Positions 22,675 through 33,300 of a stretch of 64,000 nucleotides of DNA are shown piece by piece. Made by a program: the position numbers and the translations under genes. The notes below the pieces were generated by a model. That model did no database searches and was not told the origin of the DNA. It was given only the letters and a program-made list of their open reading frames with translations. Each line of letters begins with the position of its first letter. Position 1 is the first letter of the stretch. This stretch comes from Actinostola sp. cb2023 (Eukaryota; Cnidaria; Anthozoa; Actiniaria; Actinostolidae), in the NCBI GenBank assembly GCA_033675265.1, contig JAUJYZ010000465.1, positions 236,501-300,500 of the forward strand, in the 5' to 3' direction.

Positions 22675-22767
22675 TGACAACAATTTTGTATCTTCAACCT
22701 TAGTTTTAATAAAAAACTGGCAGTTTTTTTATTAAAACTAAGGTTGAAGATACAAAATTGTTGTCAA
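22675..22767. repeat. Near-perfect 45-bp-arm hairpin
   Basis: GACAACAATTTTGTATCTTC through TTTTAATAAAAAACTG, followed directly by its complement with a tiny loop. The equivalent place in duplicate B (about 30175) lacks it, so it is an insertion or a local templated inversion. Two arms this close would extrude or be deletion-prone. Confidence 0.9.
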
Positions 22768-22901
22768 GATAACTTCTGACACGGGACGTCAAGTGGAGCT
22801 GTTTTGAGCACTTAAAACACTGGGAATAAAGACAGTACTTAACAGTTGTTTTTGCAAGATAAAGCGTGTCAGGTGCCTTGGTCAGTACACCTCGGACAAC
22901 C

Positions 22902-22965
22902 ATGGATATGTACTTCTTGACCATATTTTTTTGTAGTGTTATTTAACCATAAGATAGCAGTACAA
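22902..22965 (+). pseudogene. Dead copy of host-gene exon 1 (signal peptide)
   Basis: Starts with the same MDMYFLTI as the intact exon at 30318. A run of T (ATTTTTTTTG instead of ATCTTGTTTG) then shifts the frame and a TAA follows within six codons. The donor-like sequence AAGGTTAGTAAA is still recognisable. The upstream TATATAAAA of the intact copy is replaced by a deletion (GGGACGTCAAGTGG). Promoter and coding sequence are both broken, so this is a pseudo-exon. Confidence 0.85.
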
Positions 22966-23282
22966 GGTTAGTAAATCATATATTTACGAAGTCATCTTTT
23001 CATATAAGCTACGAAATGTTCTCGTTTAAACTGATGTGTTTGGCGGGTTTGTTTGAAGGATGTAACTGGAAGTACACGATATTTTGTTGTCATTATGGCA
23101 TTGTCGACACAGCAACATGTATGCCAACATTACTGATATACCATGCTGAAAATTGTAACTGATTGGAAATACAACATATTCTTGTAAAACCATAACTTAA
23201 ATTAGTACCTCGAATCATGAGGATTTATAACTGAGCAATTATTAGTTGGCATGCTGGGATTTGCGAACAAGTTGAAATTTAT

Positions 23283-23405
23283 AAAGTAATAACTGGGAGT
23301 TGGATTTTTTTCCGATTTTTTCGCTCCAAATTACTTTACGAAGTTTTAATTTTGTTTTGTCATGCGTAAATGAAGACTCGCCGAGTCCCAGTTATTACTT
23401 AGCTT
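23283..23405. mobile_element. Small foldback (TIR AAGTAATAACTGGGA)
   Basis: AAGTAATAACTGGGAGTTGG and CCGAGTCCCAGTTATTACTT bound about 120 bp. Homologues lie at about 30740-30862 inside duplicate B and, partial, at 24441-24530 and 28105-28134. It appears to be an old insert in the duplicated intron. Confidence 0.7.
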
Positions 23406-24440
23406 TATACATTTTTTAAAAGGTGTTCACAAATTTCAACATGAGACTACTATTAATTACCTTAGAAATCCTTATAATTTGAACTACTGATTTTGCTGCT
23501 TTTTTCCACTATATACATTAATTTCACGCAATTTCTCCGACATATTTTCGTTGTTGTCCAACACGCGAGAAAGTTCTGCGACTTGGCCAGCTTTTCCTTG
23601 ACTCCGTTGTCTTGTTCAATAATTGGCAAAAAAAGACATGTCCGATTTTGAACAAGCAGACTTTTCAAGGTAAAACTTCGGCAATTCTTTATCGTCTACA
23701 CAAGCAAATAAAACCGATGTCAAGGGAAACTGGAGTGGACTACAATTTATTTGCCACATGACTTGAGCGTGTAATTAAAGTGCCACTCATCCTTTTTTTA
23801 ATGTTGGAAATCACTTCAAATGAAGAGAATATTGGGGTTGTTCAGTGTTATGTGATTTGAGCTTCTCATTACTGAGAGGTTTGAAATCATGATATGCTAA
23901 TTTGGTGACGTTGTCATAGTTTATTAACTTATATTAACTTATGAAATGAAAACTAAGGAAAGTTTCTGCAGTTTCAGGATGTCATTAATTTGCACTGGGG
24001 TGTACGTCTTGTATAATAAATGGTTCCTCCTTTAATTTTGACGTCATTTCATTTGCATTTTGAGCCTTCAAACCTTTATAACTCACAGATGCAAAGGCCC
24101 ATTTCAGCAAATGCATTTATCACCTGATGAAATTTGGTGAAATTGTGTGTGCCAATTAGACCAAAAAAATCATTGTCATCGATAACTTAATTCTAGAAAA
24201 CCAAAACAAAGAAGCAGTACATTCACAATCAGAGTTGGAACAGCAGGCGAAAAACGACATTTATTAATAACTTTAATTAAGGTTTTCTTTTTTATTTCGA
24301 GGAATACGATTTTTGTATTGAAAGTGTGTTGTTTTCTTACACAATGGGAGTTCATTGAATGTAGATCGACAGAGAGATATATACACATCCAGTTTCATCC
24401 TTCGCGAGTGAGAGCCATTGACTGTCAAAACTTTACTTAC

Positions 24441-24578
24441 GATTTTTTCGCTCCAAATTACTTTACGAAGTCTTAATTTTGTTTTGTCAAGCGTAAATGA
24501 AGACTCGCCGAGTCCCAGTTATTTCTTTATACATTTAAACGTGTTCCCAAATTTCAATATGAGACCACTATTAATTAC
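24441..24578 (+). repeat. Third partial copy of the intron-1 sequence
   Basis: Matches 23310-23455 and 30773-30910 (GATTTTTTCGCTCCAAATTA through GAGACCACTATTAATTAC) directly after duplicate A ends. It shows a local tandem re-duplication or gene conversion. Confidence 0.85.
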
Positions 24579-25861
24579 TCGTGCCCAGACCGTAGGCCGC
24601 ACGAGTTATAAAACCCAACGCGTATTTTATTTTTATTTTTTTCAGTGTCAGAAAATCGCAAAGTTGTGCAATATCCGGTCACATGCTATCGAGACCCAAA
24701 TATAAATAGGGGAGAGGGTTGGGGATCAGCGAAGGGGGAGGGCAAGGGGAGAAGGTTTGCAACGCCTAATACCGGGACCTACAGTAGTATCTCCATCAAG
24801 TATAGACGTATTGAAATATTTATATACAGAAATGTATCTTTCTTCCAATCGATGTGGGACATTGCCAAATCCAAAACACTACGCATGACCAATCGTCACT
24901 AAAAATAAAGTCAAAATCAAATCAAATCAGATTATAGGGCAAATGGGATGTCTTTACACAATGATATTGTCAAAGCTGGTGTGTGTCTAGCGAAAGCATG
25001 GGGTCTTGTACTACTGAATTGTCTCGCACATGCGCAATGTGTTATATAGGAGTCGTGATTCCCGATCTAAAAAGCGGCTAAATTAAATGTGTTGGCCAAA
25101 TGAAGGATAAAAAGACGAGGTATAAAGCAACAAGTCAGAGCCCAGGCATCCACCACGGCTTAGAAATTGCACACAAATCCTAACTTCGGCGTTCATCGAT
25201 CGCTGTTCAGCGCTCGTCAACAAATCAACATTCACAAGACAACTCGAAACAACATCGAATAAATACAACTCAAAACCTCAAGAAAACTACACAGGGGACT
25301 TCAACAACTATTATTCTTTATTTCTAGTATTTTTTAGGAAACGATATAGAAAAATTATGCTTTTGAGAAACAAACAAACTCATAAGACTCAAAACTATAA
25401 AATGACCGGTTGAACCAAGATTTTCGAATCGCTCAAAACCACAATTTCTTGCTCAAATTTCTACACCAATTTGTTCTTTAATTTTCAGACTACTGTTGTG
25501 AAGACATTTTTGTGGCTACTCTCCTTCGTAAGAAGAGTAGCCACTATGTCATCGAGTGTGTAAGTAAATAAGTAAGTCCGTAACTAATCTTCGGATAGCC
25601 TTCAGAACCGATTGTTATCAATCGAACACTGGGCGACGAACAGCGCTAGCGACGATATAACCGACGTTTTCTCCAGTGATCTCCGATATATTTTCGTAGA
25701 TTTTCGTAGGATTTTCGTGACTATCAGCTCTTTCGGCAGCTTTCGGAAAGTTATCGGCTATTTTCGTGATCTCTCGTGTGGTTGTCGACGTTTTATCGAT
25801 TCAAAACGTGGACGTTTTCCATGTGCTTTTCGCTTCGCGAACGCGTTGTTTAGAACTCGGT
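24579..25861. other. No gene recognised (1.3 kb)
   Basis: Frames at 24645-24902 and 25612-25863 lack recognisable domains. The second ends at AACTCGGTAAGT, a good donor sequence, but its Phe/Arg-rich translation comes from a repeated TTTTCGTAGATTTTCG pattern. I do not call either a gene. Confidence 0.5.
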
Positions 25862-26505
25862 AAGTTTACACCTCTAAATAAATATACTATTATTCTATGC
25901 TATTTTGCACCATAAACAAGACACATCTCTCGTGCAAAGTGTCAAGTGTTTGTTCATAAAGATGTTTTCAAGTTTCAGTTCAGTGACATAGTGACGGTTT
26001 GTTGAGATTATTTTCCAGCCGTGAATGTCGATTAATAGCTGTGGACTGATCGACTGGTCACTTGTGCAGTCGAGCACTTCCATGTGAACCTGTTTAAAGT
26101 GTCAAGTTATTACTATAAGTAATTCTCTTCGAGGAACAAATGTCTTTATACGAGACACAAACAAACACATCGAATTCGATTCAGACAGATTCGGCTCTCC
26201 CTCTCGTTTAGTCTTACTCTTAGTGAGTAACTTATAGTCCCAAAACTCTCAAATCCCGTTCTAATCGCTAAATAAATCACATACAGGACTCAAGTAGATA
26301 TTAATCTTTATTTAGAAAGCAGTTTTAGAAATTCAAGATATCAAAAGGACAGTGAATAATTGATCAAATAAGACACAGGAAGCCCAATACACAAACACGG
26401 GGTGGTGAGCCTGTGAAACCTGAAAAAATCTTTACACACGAGAGATGTGTCTGGTTTCTGGTGCAAAATAGCATAAAATAGTACATGTATATATTAGAGT
26501 GTAAA
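25862..26505. repeat. Inverted repeat, about 75-bp arms
   Basis: Left arm 25862-25945 (CTATTTTGCACCATAAACAAGACACATCTCTC) and right arm about 26440-26505 in reverse. The spacer contains the AAGCCCA-motif repeat shared with 49290-49470. Confidence 0.7.
26268..26470 (+). repeat. Dispersed repeat G, copy 1
   Basis: Aligns in the same orientation with 49290-49480: ACATACAGGACTCAAGTA, then ATATCAAAAG, then GACACAGGAAGCCCAA. It holds the ACACAGGAAGCCCAA motif that is also the terminal motif type of the 8.7-kb helicase element. Confidence 0.7.
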
Positions 26506-27298
26506 CTTATCTTCAAATTAGAGTTACTATTTTAATATTACAATGTGTGTGTACTATTTATTACAATGTATATTCAATGTTTTCATATATTTAGGCAAAG
26601 TCAAATAAATAAATAAACATCAAAGTTGAGTTCAACGATCTTATATACAGAACATTGTTAAATTAATATTAATATTCAATCACTAATGATATATCAATGC
26701 TGTTCATATTGATTGTTGATAACAACTGTTATTGTTCAATTATTTGTACACAATTGTTAAATACCATTAAATTTTGTATTAAAATACATAGATAGTTCAA
26801 GCATACTAGTTCAACAGAGGAATCAATCCAACTACACATTGCTTCTACATTTCAAAACCGCAGTACCTACATGTAGTTATAGACTATCTTTTGTTTATTT
26901 CTGTTTTTGTTTATTATTATTATTATTCCCAGGTTTATTTACAGTAGCCACATGCAGTCCTTGACTGCCTATTTTTGAGAATCTCATACCCTTTGAAGGC
27001 TTTCTAAGAGCTCATTCCTGATCCAACCGAACGACTGAAAATCCAAAGACGTCACGATCCACTGATTTCTACGTATGGGCTACCTGTAACCACAGGAAGC
27101 CCAATTATACAACTGACACACACGAACATTCAGTGAAAATCTTTATCGTCCAAGAAGATAAGCACACGAATAGCTGGACGTCTATATGTTCTACTAGAAA
27201 GGAAACCACAAGCTTATATTTATGGTATTTTATATTTCGAAGTCTAAATGAAAAATCGACCGACAACAACTATCAATCGTTGAATACATTTTTATATA
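26506..27298. other. No gene recognised
   Basis: AT-rich. An (ATT)n run is at about 26913-26930, and another ACCACAGGAAGCCCAA motif is at 27089-27104. The short frame at 27133-27387 extends into the adjoining MITE and is not supported as a gene. Confidence 0.5.
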
Positions 27299-27582
27299 CA
27301 GTCATTTGCAAAAATTCTGGCCGCCACGATATATCAATATATCAATATATCGGGTGCATTATGGGTAATTTAATAATACTATTTTGAGTTTCCTAACTTA
27401 TTAAATGAAGCAAAATACAAACGTAAGACTAAAATAAACATAATACTAATTATTTCTACCAACTTTGCTGGCGTTAACTTGCTTTAAAGGGAATTTTCGA
27501 TTATTTAATTACCCATAATGCACCCGATATATTGATATATTGATATATCGTGGCGGCCATAATTTTTGCAAATGACTGTACC
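27299..27582. mobile_element. Mariner-type MITE (TIR ACAGTCATTTGCAAAAATT)
   Basis: Ends ACAGTCATTTGCAAAAATTC and complement with TA outside, each arm about 70 bp. The arms include GGCCGCCACGATATATCAAT and GGGTGCATTATGGGTAA. The spacer of about 140 bp is non-coding. TA target and CAGT-type ends fit the Tc1/mariner class. Confidence 0.85.
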
Positions 27583-28006
27583 AAGATAATGGTCTCTTGA
27601 TTTTACTTTTAAAATGTTCAAATATTTTCACTCTAAGAACGAAATATAAAACATACCGCATTGATCACGAAGGATAACTGCGACATGTGCTGGTTCCAGG
27701 TAGAAAAGGGAAGCTTTCAAGCAAAAATCAAACTCGTATACAAACTTGATTTCTCTCAGTTAGTATACAGACTGTATCACTATCCTGATAAACCTTTGTT
27801 ATTCAAATCAAGAACTCTTTCTAGAACGAGGCATACAACAATATGAACTATTGTTATTCAAATTTTCAGGAATTCAGGACGGTGATATACTGAGAAAGCC
27901 CCCACACTGACACTTCCACAGGGATCCCAAGTCTACTCTGGTCCTCAGCATGTACGGCATGCAATCCGGCACCAGGGCACGAGTGAACCCTGCTCACAGG
28001 GTCTAG

Positions 28007-28134
28007 TTACTTTAGAAATCCTTATTATTTGAACTACTGATTTTGCTGCTTTTTTCCAATAACATTAATTTTACGCAATTTTGCGAACAAGTTTACATTT
28101 ATAAAGTAATACCTGGGAGTCGGATTTTTTCCGG
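28007..28134 (+). repeat. Rearranged fragment of the duplicated intron
   Basis: Two blocks homologous to duplicates A and B (ACTTTAGAAATCCTTATTAT and GCGAACAAGTTTACATTTAT) occur in the opposite order to that at 30721-30970. This shows a third, scrambled relic of the same locus. The region 27583-28006 has no recognised content. Confidence 0.75.
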
Positions 28135-28429
28135 GTCATTAATTACACTTGACGAATCGCTACAAATTATTTATTTTTTTAATCCATCCTCCTCCTTGAA
28201 ATTCTATTATTATAATTACATCAATTTGGTATATATAATATTCATAATAATTTTGTACACATACGGCCTCTACGCGCACCCGCGCACTCACACACGCACA
28301 CACACACGTACTGTTAATCCTACTTCAGCTTCTTTTTATAAATTTAGTAATGTCCTACTCCATTTTTCATTGAAAGATGAACTTTTATTATGCCTGATTG
28401 CAATATATTTTTCTATTTGAATTTTTTTC

Positions 28430-30045
28430 ACGTAGTAATAGCTTGAAGTTATTGAAAAGGAAATGTTCCTCCAAGAGGCACTTTGTATAAATATAGTGTT
28501 TGGCAATGATAAGTATTTGATTGAAAATATTAATTGAATTGCTTTTCTTTTGGGCGGTGACCGAAAAGAATATCATATACAGAGAGCCTTTCCTCAAACG
28601 TGAAGAATTTCTGAGCCCAAAGAGAGAGGTCATTCCAAAAAGTGACAGCACAGGGGCAGTCATAAAACAGGTGATCAATAGTTTGTACCAAATTACAAAT
28701 AAAGCATTTATCATCTCTTGTGATTTTTATTTTAAACTGAAAGGAAAGATTTTGTTGGTAAGATGCTATGTATAATTTTAAACTGGAAAGTTCTTAATTT
28801 AGACTCCCTACAGACTGTGAAGGGGATTTCATAATAGTGGTGTAAATCGTCTTTGTTTATACCAGCATCTACTAGTTTTCTTTGAGATGTTGGAGGTTCG
28901 AATTGTTTTTCAACTAGAATTTTAGTTATTTTGGAACATGTCAACTTAGGCTAAGAACAGACGTCGAATTATTCATGTACCGTTCCTAATTCATATTTAG
29001 ATCGACCCAAATCAACAGAAGTCCGCCTGTTGATTCAGACGTCGTTCTTAATTAGTCGTTCCAATTGCAAATATCCACGCCACTCCATTACACAGGAAGC
29101 CCAAGTTTCAGTATCTCAGAAGGTCACTTCAATATCTTCAGCGATTTTGGGGAGTTTGGACGTATTTTATGTTTTATCGTCCTTTGAACTTGACCCTCTG
29201 AAGGGGACAATTTCATTAAATTCCCGACAATTTCTAATTTTGGATATACAAGCCGCCATGTTTACATTCAAACTGAACGCATATGCGGCTGTGTTTTCCG
29301 GAAAAAACGCTGGAATGCGATAATCTGGAGCTTTTTGAATAATAAATCATGCGTGAAAGTACATGAAAAGAACGGCGTCTGAATCAAAAGCCGTTCTGCA
29401 GCCGCACTTACAACTCACGGATACATTTGAATACATTATAATAACTTATGCATTTGGAACGGCCCTTGGACAGCACGCCGTTTGTCTCGAACTCGACCCA
29501 TAGGCGTATTATTCGGCTTACCTACGCCTGAGCCGTTCCAAATTAAATAGACCGTTCCAATTCGAACCAGACGCCGTTCTTTTCATGTACTTTATTGCAA
29601 CAATTAGGAACGGTACATGAATAATTCGACGTCTGTTATTAGCCTTAGATATCTGGCTTACAAGCTCGTTAACATTGCGTTGGGTATCACAGTTCGATTG
29701 AGTGGGTTCTCTTAAAGTTGATTTCCAATTGCAAGGTATAGAATTTATGATATTAAAGTACTCCAAAAAATAAAATCTAAATTAAACTTCGCTTGCATTG
29801 TTTGTATAGCTAAAAATTCACCTTGATCGTTTGTGATATCTCTAACAGTCATTATTCCTGATTTGTGCCATTTTGGGAAATAGAGTAATTTGTTTTTAAC
29901 AACAATAAACCTATTATTCCAAAGAATTTGGCTACTGGTATATCTTATTGGGAAACCGGCGACGTTTGACAGATACTTTCCCAATATTCAATGACTTTAT
30001 CATAGAAGTCTGCTAAGGACTCTAAGTTGAATTTCCTTTTTTCAT
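28430..30045 (-). pseudogene. L1/Tx1-like LINE ORF2 C-terminal part, split by a MITE
   Basis: On the minus strand the upstream part (30045 to 29650) gives ILWNNRFIVVKNKLLYF and EYFNIINSIPCNWKSTL. The downstream part (28944 to 28430) gives ESKLRTFQFKIIHSILPT, then in another frame CFICNLVQTIDHLFYDCPC and FWNDLSLWAQKFF. This order, ending in a CCHC-like knuckle, is the C-terminal region of L1/Tx1-clade ORF2. It is interrupted exactly at 28946-29647 by a MITE and has several frameshifts. No RT core is in the window, since the host-gene promoter region begins beyond 30045. Confidence 0.75.
28949..29644. mobile_element. PIF/Harbinger-type MITE with TTA duplication
   Basis: 696 bp, ends GGCTAAGAACAGACGTCGAA and complement, arms about 45 bp through CATGTACCGTTCCTAATT. 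TTA flanks it at 28946-28948 and 29645-29647. A 3-bp TWA target and GG-starting ends are the Harbinger signature. It splits an L1/Tx1-like LINE. The interior has a TACACAGGAAGCCCAA motif at about 29089 and no transposase. Confidence 0.85.
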
Positions 30046-30200
30046 AATTGCATCTAAAGATATGATATATTTGCATCTGTATGGAGGGCATTTATTATTA
30101 ACAAGTATGTAAAAGACGCATGAGCGCCAAAACATCTGCGTTGCACTAAATCGCTTACCGTCTTTCAAAAACAAGATATGTTCTGACACGGGCCGGGACG

Positions 30201-30209
30201 TATATAAAA
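30201..30209 (+). promoter_or_regulatory. TATA box of the PAN-EGF-pentraxin gene
   Basis: TATATAAAA, a full match to the TATA consensus, 117 bp before the ATG at 30318. Transcription would be expected to start about 30 bp downstream. The duplicate A locus lacks this motif. Confidence 0.65.
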
Positions 30210-30317
30210 TGAAGCTGGTTTGAGCACTTAAAACACTGGGACTAAAAACAGTACTTAACATTTGTTACTGCAAGATAAAGCGTGTCAGGTGCCTTGGTCA
30301 GTAATTCTTGGACAACC

Positions 30318-30381
30318 ATGGATATGTACTTCTTGACCATCTTGTTTGTAGTGTTATTTAACCATAAGTTAGCAGCGCAAG
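30318..30381 (+). CDS. Exon 1: signal peptide
   Basis: Encodes MDMYFLTILFVVLFNHKLAA plus Q and the first base of a Gly codon: an N-terminal hydrophobic core with a probable cleavage after AA. Donor is AAG|GTTAGT, phase 1. The ATG is chosen because it is the first after the TATA box and the frame joins exon 2 precisely. Confidence 0.85.
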
Positions 30382-33300
30382 GTTAGTCAGTCATATACTT
30401 ACGAAGGCATCTTTTCAAATAAGCTACGAAGTGTAGTGTTAATGTTCTCGTTTAATTTGTCCACTTGTTCAAATGTTTCTGTGGTTTTATAGGTTGTAAG
30501 TTGAATGTGTTGAATTGGGTTTGTTTGAAAAGGATGTAACTGGAAATACACGATATTTGGTTGTCATTGTGGCATCATTTATGCCAACATTACTGATATA
30601 CCATGCTGAAAATTGTAACTGATTGGAAATACAACATATTCTTGTAAAACCATAACTTAAATTAGTACCTCGAATCATGAGGATTTATAACTGAGTAATT
30701 ATTAGTTGGCATGCTGGGATTTGCGAACAAGTTGAAATTTATAAAGTAATAACTGGGAGTTGGATTTTTTTCCGATTTTTTCGCTCTAAATTACTTTACG
30801 AAGTCTTAATTTTGTTTTGTCATGCGTAAATGAAGATTCGCCGAGTCCCAGTTATTACTTTATACAATTAAACGTGTTCCCAAATTTCAATATGAGACCA
30901 CTATTAATTACTTTAGAAATCCTTATTATTTGAACTACTGATTTTGCTGCTTTTTTCCAATATCCATTAATTTCACGCAATTTCTCCGACATATTTTCGT
31001 CGTTGTCCATCACACGAGAAAGTTCTGCGACTTGGCCAGCTTTTCCTTGACTCCGTTGTCTTGTTCAATAATTGGCAAGAAAAATATATGTCCGTTTTTG
31101 AACAAGCAGACTTTTCAAGGTAAAACTTCGGCAATTCTTTATCGTCTACACAAGCAAATAAAACATGTCAAGGGAAACTGGAGTGGACTACAATTTATTT
31201 GCCACATGACTTGAGCGTGTAATTAAAGTGCCAATCATCCTTTTTTTTAAGTTGGAAATCACTTCAAATGAAGAGAATATTGGGGTTGTTCAGTGTTATG
31301 TGATTTGAGCTTCTCATTACTGAGAGGTTTGAAATCATGATATTACCGATATTTTTTGTGGAAATGAAGAGCAGAAATCTCAAAGTTTCTTCAAACCAGT
31401 TGTTAGAACGGCGAAATTGAAAAACGAAAGAAATAATGAACACCAAAGAAAACTCAAGCACGATGTGGACATTTAATATATTGAAAGATTGGGCTAACTA
31501 TATCGCAATAATCATACGGAGAACTTGGATGACTGATGAATATCCGTACATCTACCCTTCTTATATAACATGTAGAAACCCGTTTGTGATTTCATTTTGA
31601 AGAGTAAGTGACTCGCGCTACGTTTCTTTAGTGTTTAGTTTAGTTATGATCTGTATTTCTGTATCAGTATTCATGTATAAATCTACATGTAGCTGCTTAA
31701 CGATTTATTGGATTATGATATAATATTTGAATAGTATTTGAAGATTAAACTAAGATTGTAGTAGAATATTATTTTTTGTATATAATTTAGTACACGTTAT
31801 ATATTAGAGTGCAAATATTATATCCGTGAAATATGCGCTAACATTTAGTACTAATTAACAATTTACTACTATTTCATGGATATAATATTTGCACTCTAGT
31901 ATTCTCTATGTTAGTCATTAGTATTCCCTATATAGAGAATACTAATAAGGCTTTTGAACAAAAGAAAACAAAGAGCTTTATTAGTATTCTCTATATAGAG
32001 AATACTAATGAGTCCATTGTTAAAGCCCTATTAGTTACTTTATGATATATAGAGCGCACAAATGCTGGGCGCTGATTGGTCGAGTGAGTATGACTATATT
32101 CTAATAACTTATATAGCCTAAATGTCTATGGAATAATGAAATGAAAACTAAGGAAAGTTTCTAGAGTTTCAGGATGTCATTAATTTGCACTGGGGTGTAC
32201 GTCTTGTATAATAAATGGTTCCTCCTTTTGACGTCATTTCATTTGCATTTTGAGCCTTCAAACCTTTATAACTCACAGATGCAAAGGCCCATTTCAGCAA
32301 ATGCATTTATCACCTGATGAAATTTGAATTGAATTTGAATTTCTAATTGTGTGTGCCAATTAGACCAAAAAAATCATTGTCATCGATAACTTAATTCTAG
32401 AAAACCAAAACAAAGAAAGGCAATACATTGACAATCAGAGTTGGAACAGCAGGCGAAAAACGACATTTATTAATAACTTTAATTAAGGTTTTCTTTTTTA
32501 TTTCGAGGAATACGATTTTTGTATTGAAAGGGTGTTGTTTTCTTACACAATGGGAGTTCATTGAATGTAGATCGACATGGAGATACACATCCAGTTTCAT
32601 CCTTCGCGAGTGAGAGCCATTGACTGTACACACTGCGTTTGATCATTTTTTGGGATGTTTTTATTGGTACAAATTTTGTGAGGTGTTTGCACTTCACATG
32701 GATAAATGAAATATACGTACGGTTCCTTCAACTGTCGAAATGAGTATACAGCTAGTTGAAAATTATTGTTTCATTAATACTGAATACTGAATAGTTTAAT
32801 TTTTCTTTAGGTGGATGTAAAACAATGGTGTTCAGGGTACAGCTTAAAGGGAAAGCCCTAAAGAATTATGTGTTCAAGACCTTGAGAGCATCAGATGATA
32901 GTCATTGCAGGTCTCAATGCTACATGAACGATCTATGTCTGTCATGCAATTATATATCTGATGGAATGACGTGTGAGCTGAGTGAATCCGATCACGTGAT
33001 GCATCCTGAGTACTTGGTAGCCAAGCCAGGCTCTGTTTATAATGCTGCAGAGGTGAGGTTACTAATTGTGTTTTATATATATTTTAGCGCTAGCACTAGT
33101 ACTAGACAGTGTAGGTTCATACTGCCACTTCATTTTCTTGTGGCTTGATACTTGTTCTAGATCTAGATCTTGATCTTCTTGGTATACTTGATGCTTGTTC
33201 TTGATCTTCTTGATGCTTGTTCTTGATCTTTTTGGTACTTGATGCTTGTTCTTAATTCTTGATCTTTCTGGTGCTTGATGCTTGTTCTTGTTCTTGATCT

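Larger units (their letters stand above)
22521..24425 (+). repeat. Segmental duplicate A of the host-gene 5' region
   Basis: Matches 30060-32627 in order and orientation: the promoter region, first exon, intron 1 sequence and an included family F MITE. Identity appears high by eye (long runs without differences) with scattered indels. It ends at GAGAGCCATTGACTGT, about 180 bp before the position where exon 2 lies in the intact copy, so no PAN domain was carried along. Differences include a hairpin insertion (22675-22767), loss of the TATA box and a broken first exon. Copy B differs by the insertion of transposon D. Confidence 0.9.
30060..32627 (+). repeat. Segmental duplicate B (intact promoter, exon 1 and intron 1)
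   Basis: Counterpart of 22521-24425. It contains the functional-looking TATA box, exon 1 and most of intron 1 of the host gene. Within it a family F MITE (about 31255-32330) has been split by transposon D copy 2 at about 31345-32105. Confidence 0.9.

Noticed and set aside
25612..25863. Forward frame ending at a good donor site, as a first exon
   Set aside because: Translation reflects a repetitive TTTTCGTAG pattern, no partner exon of matching phase was found, and it sits beside an inverted repeat.
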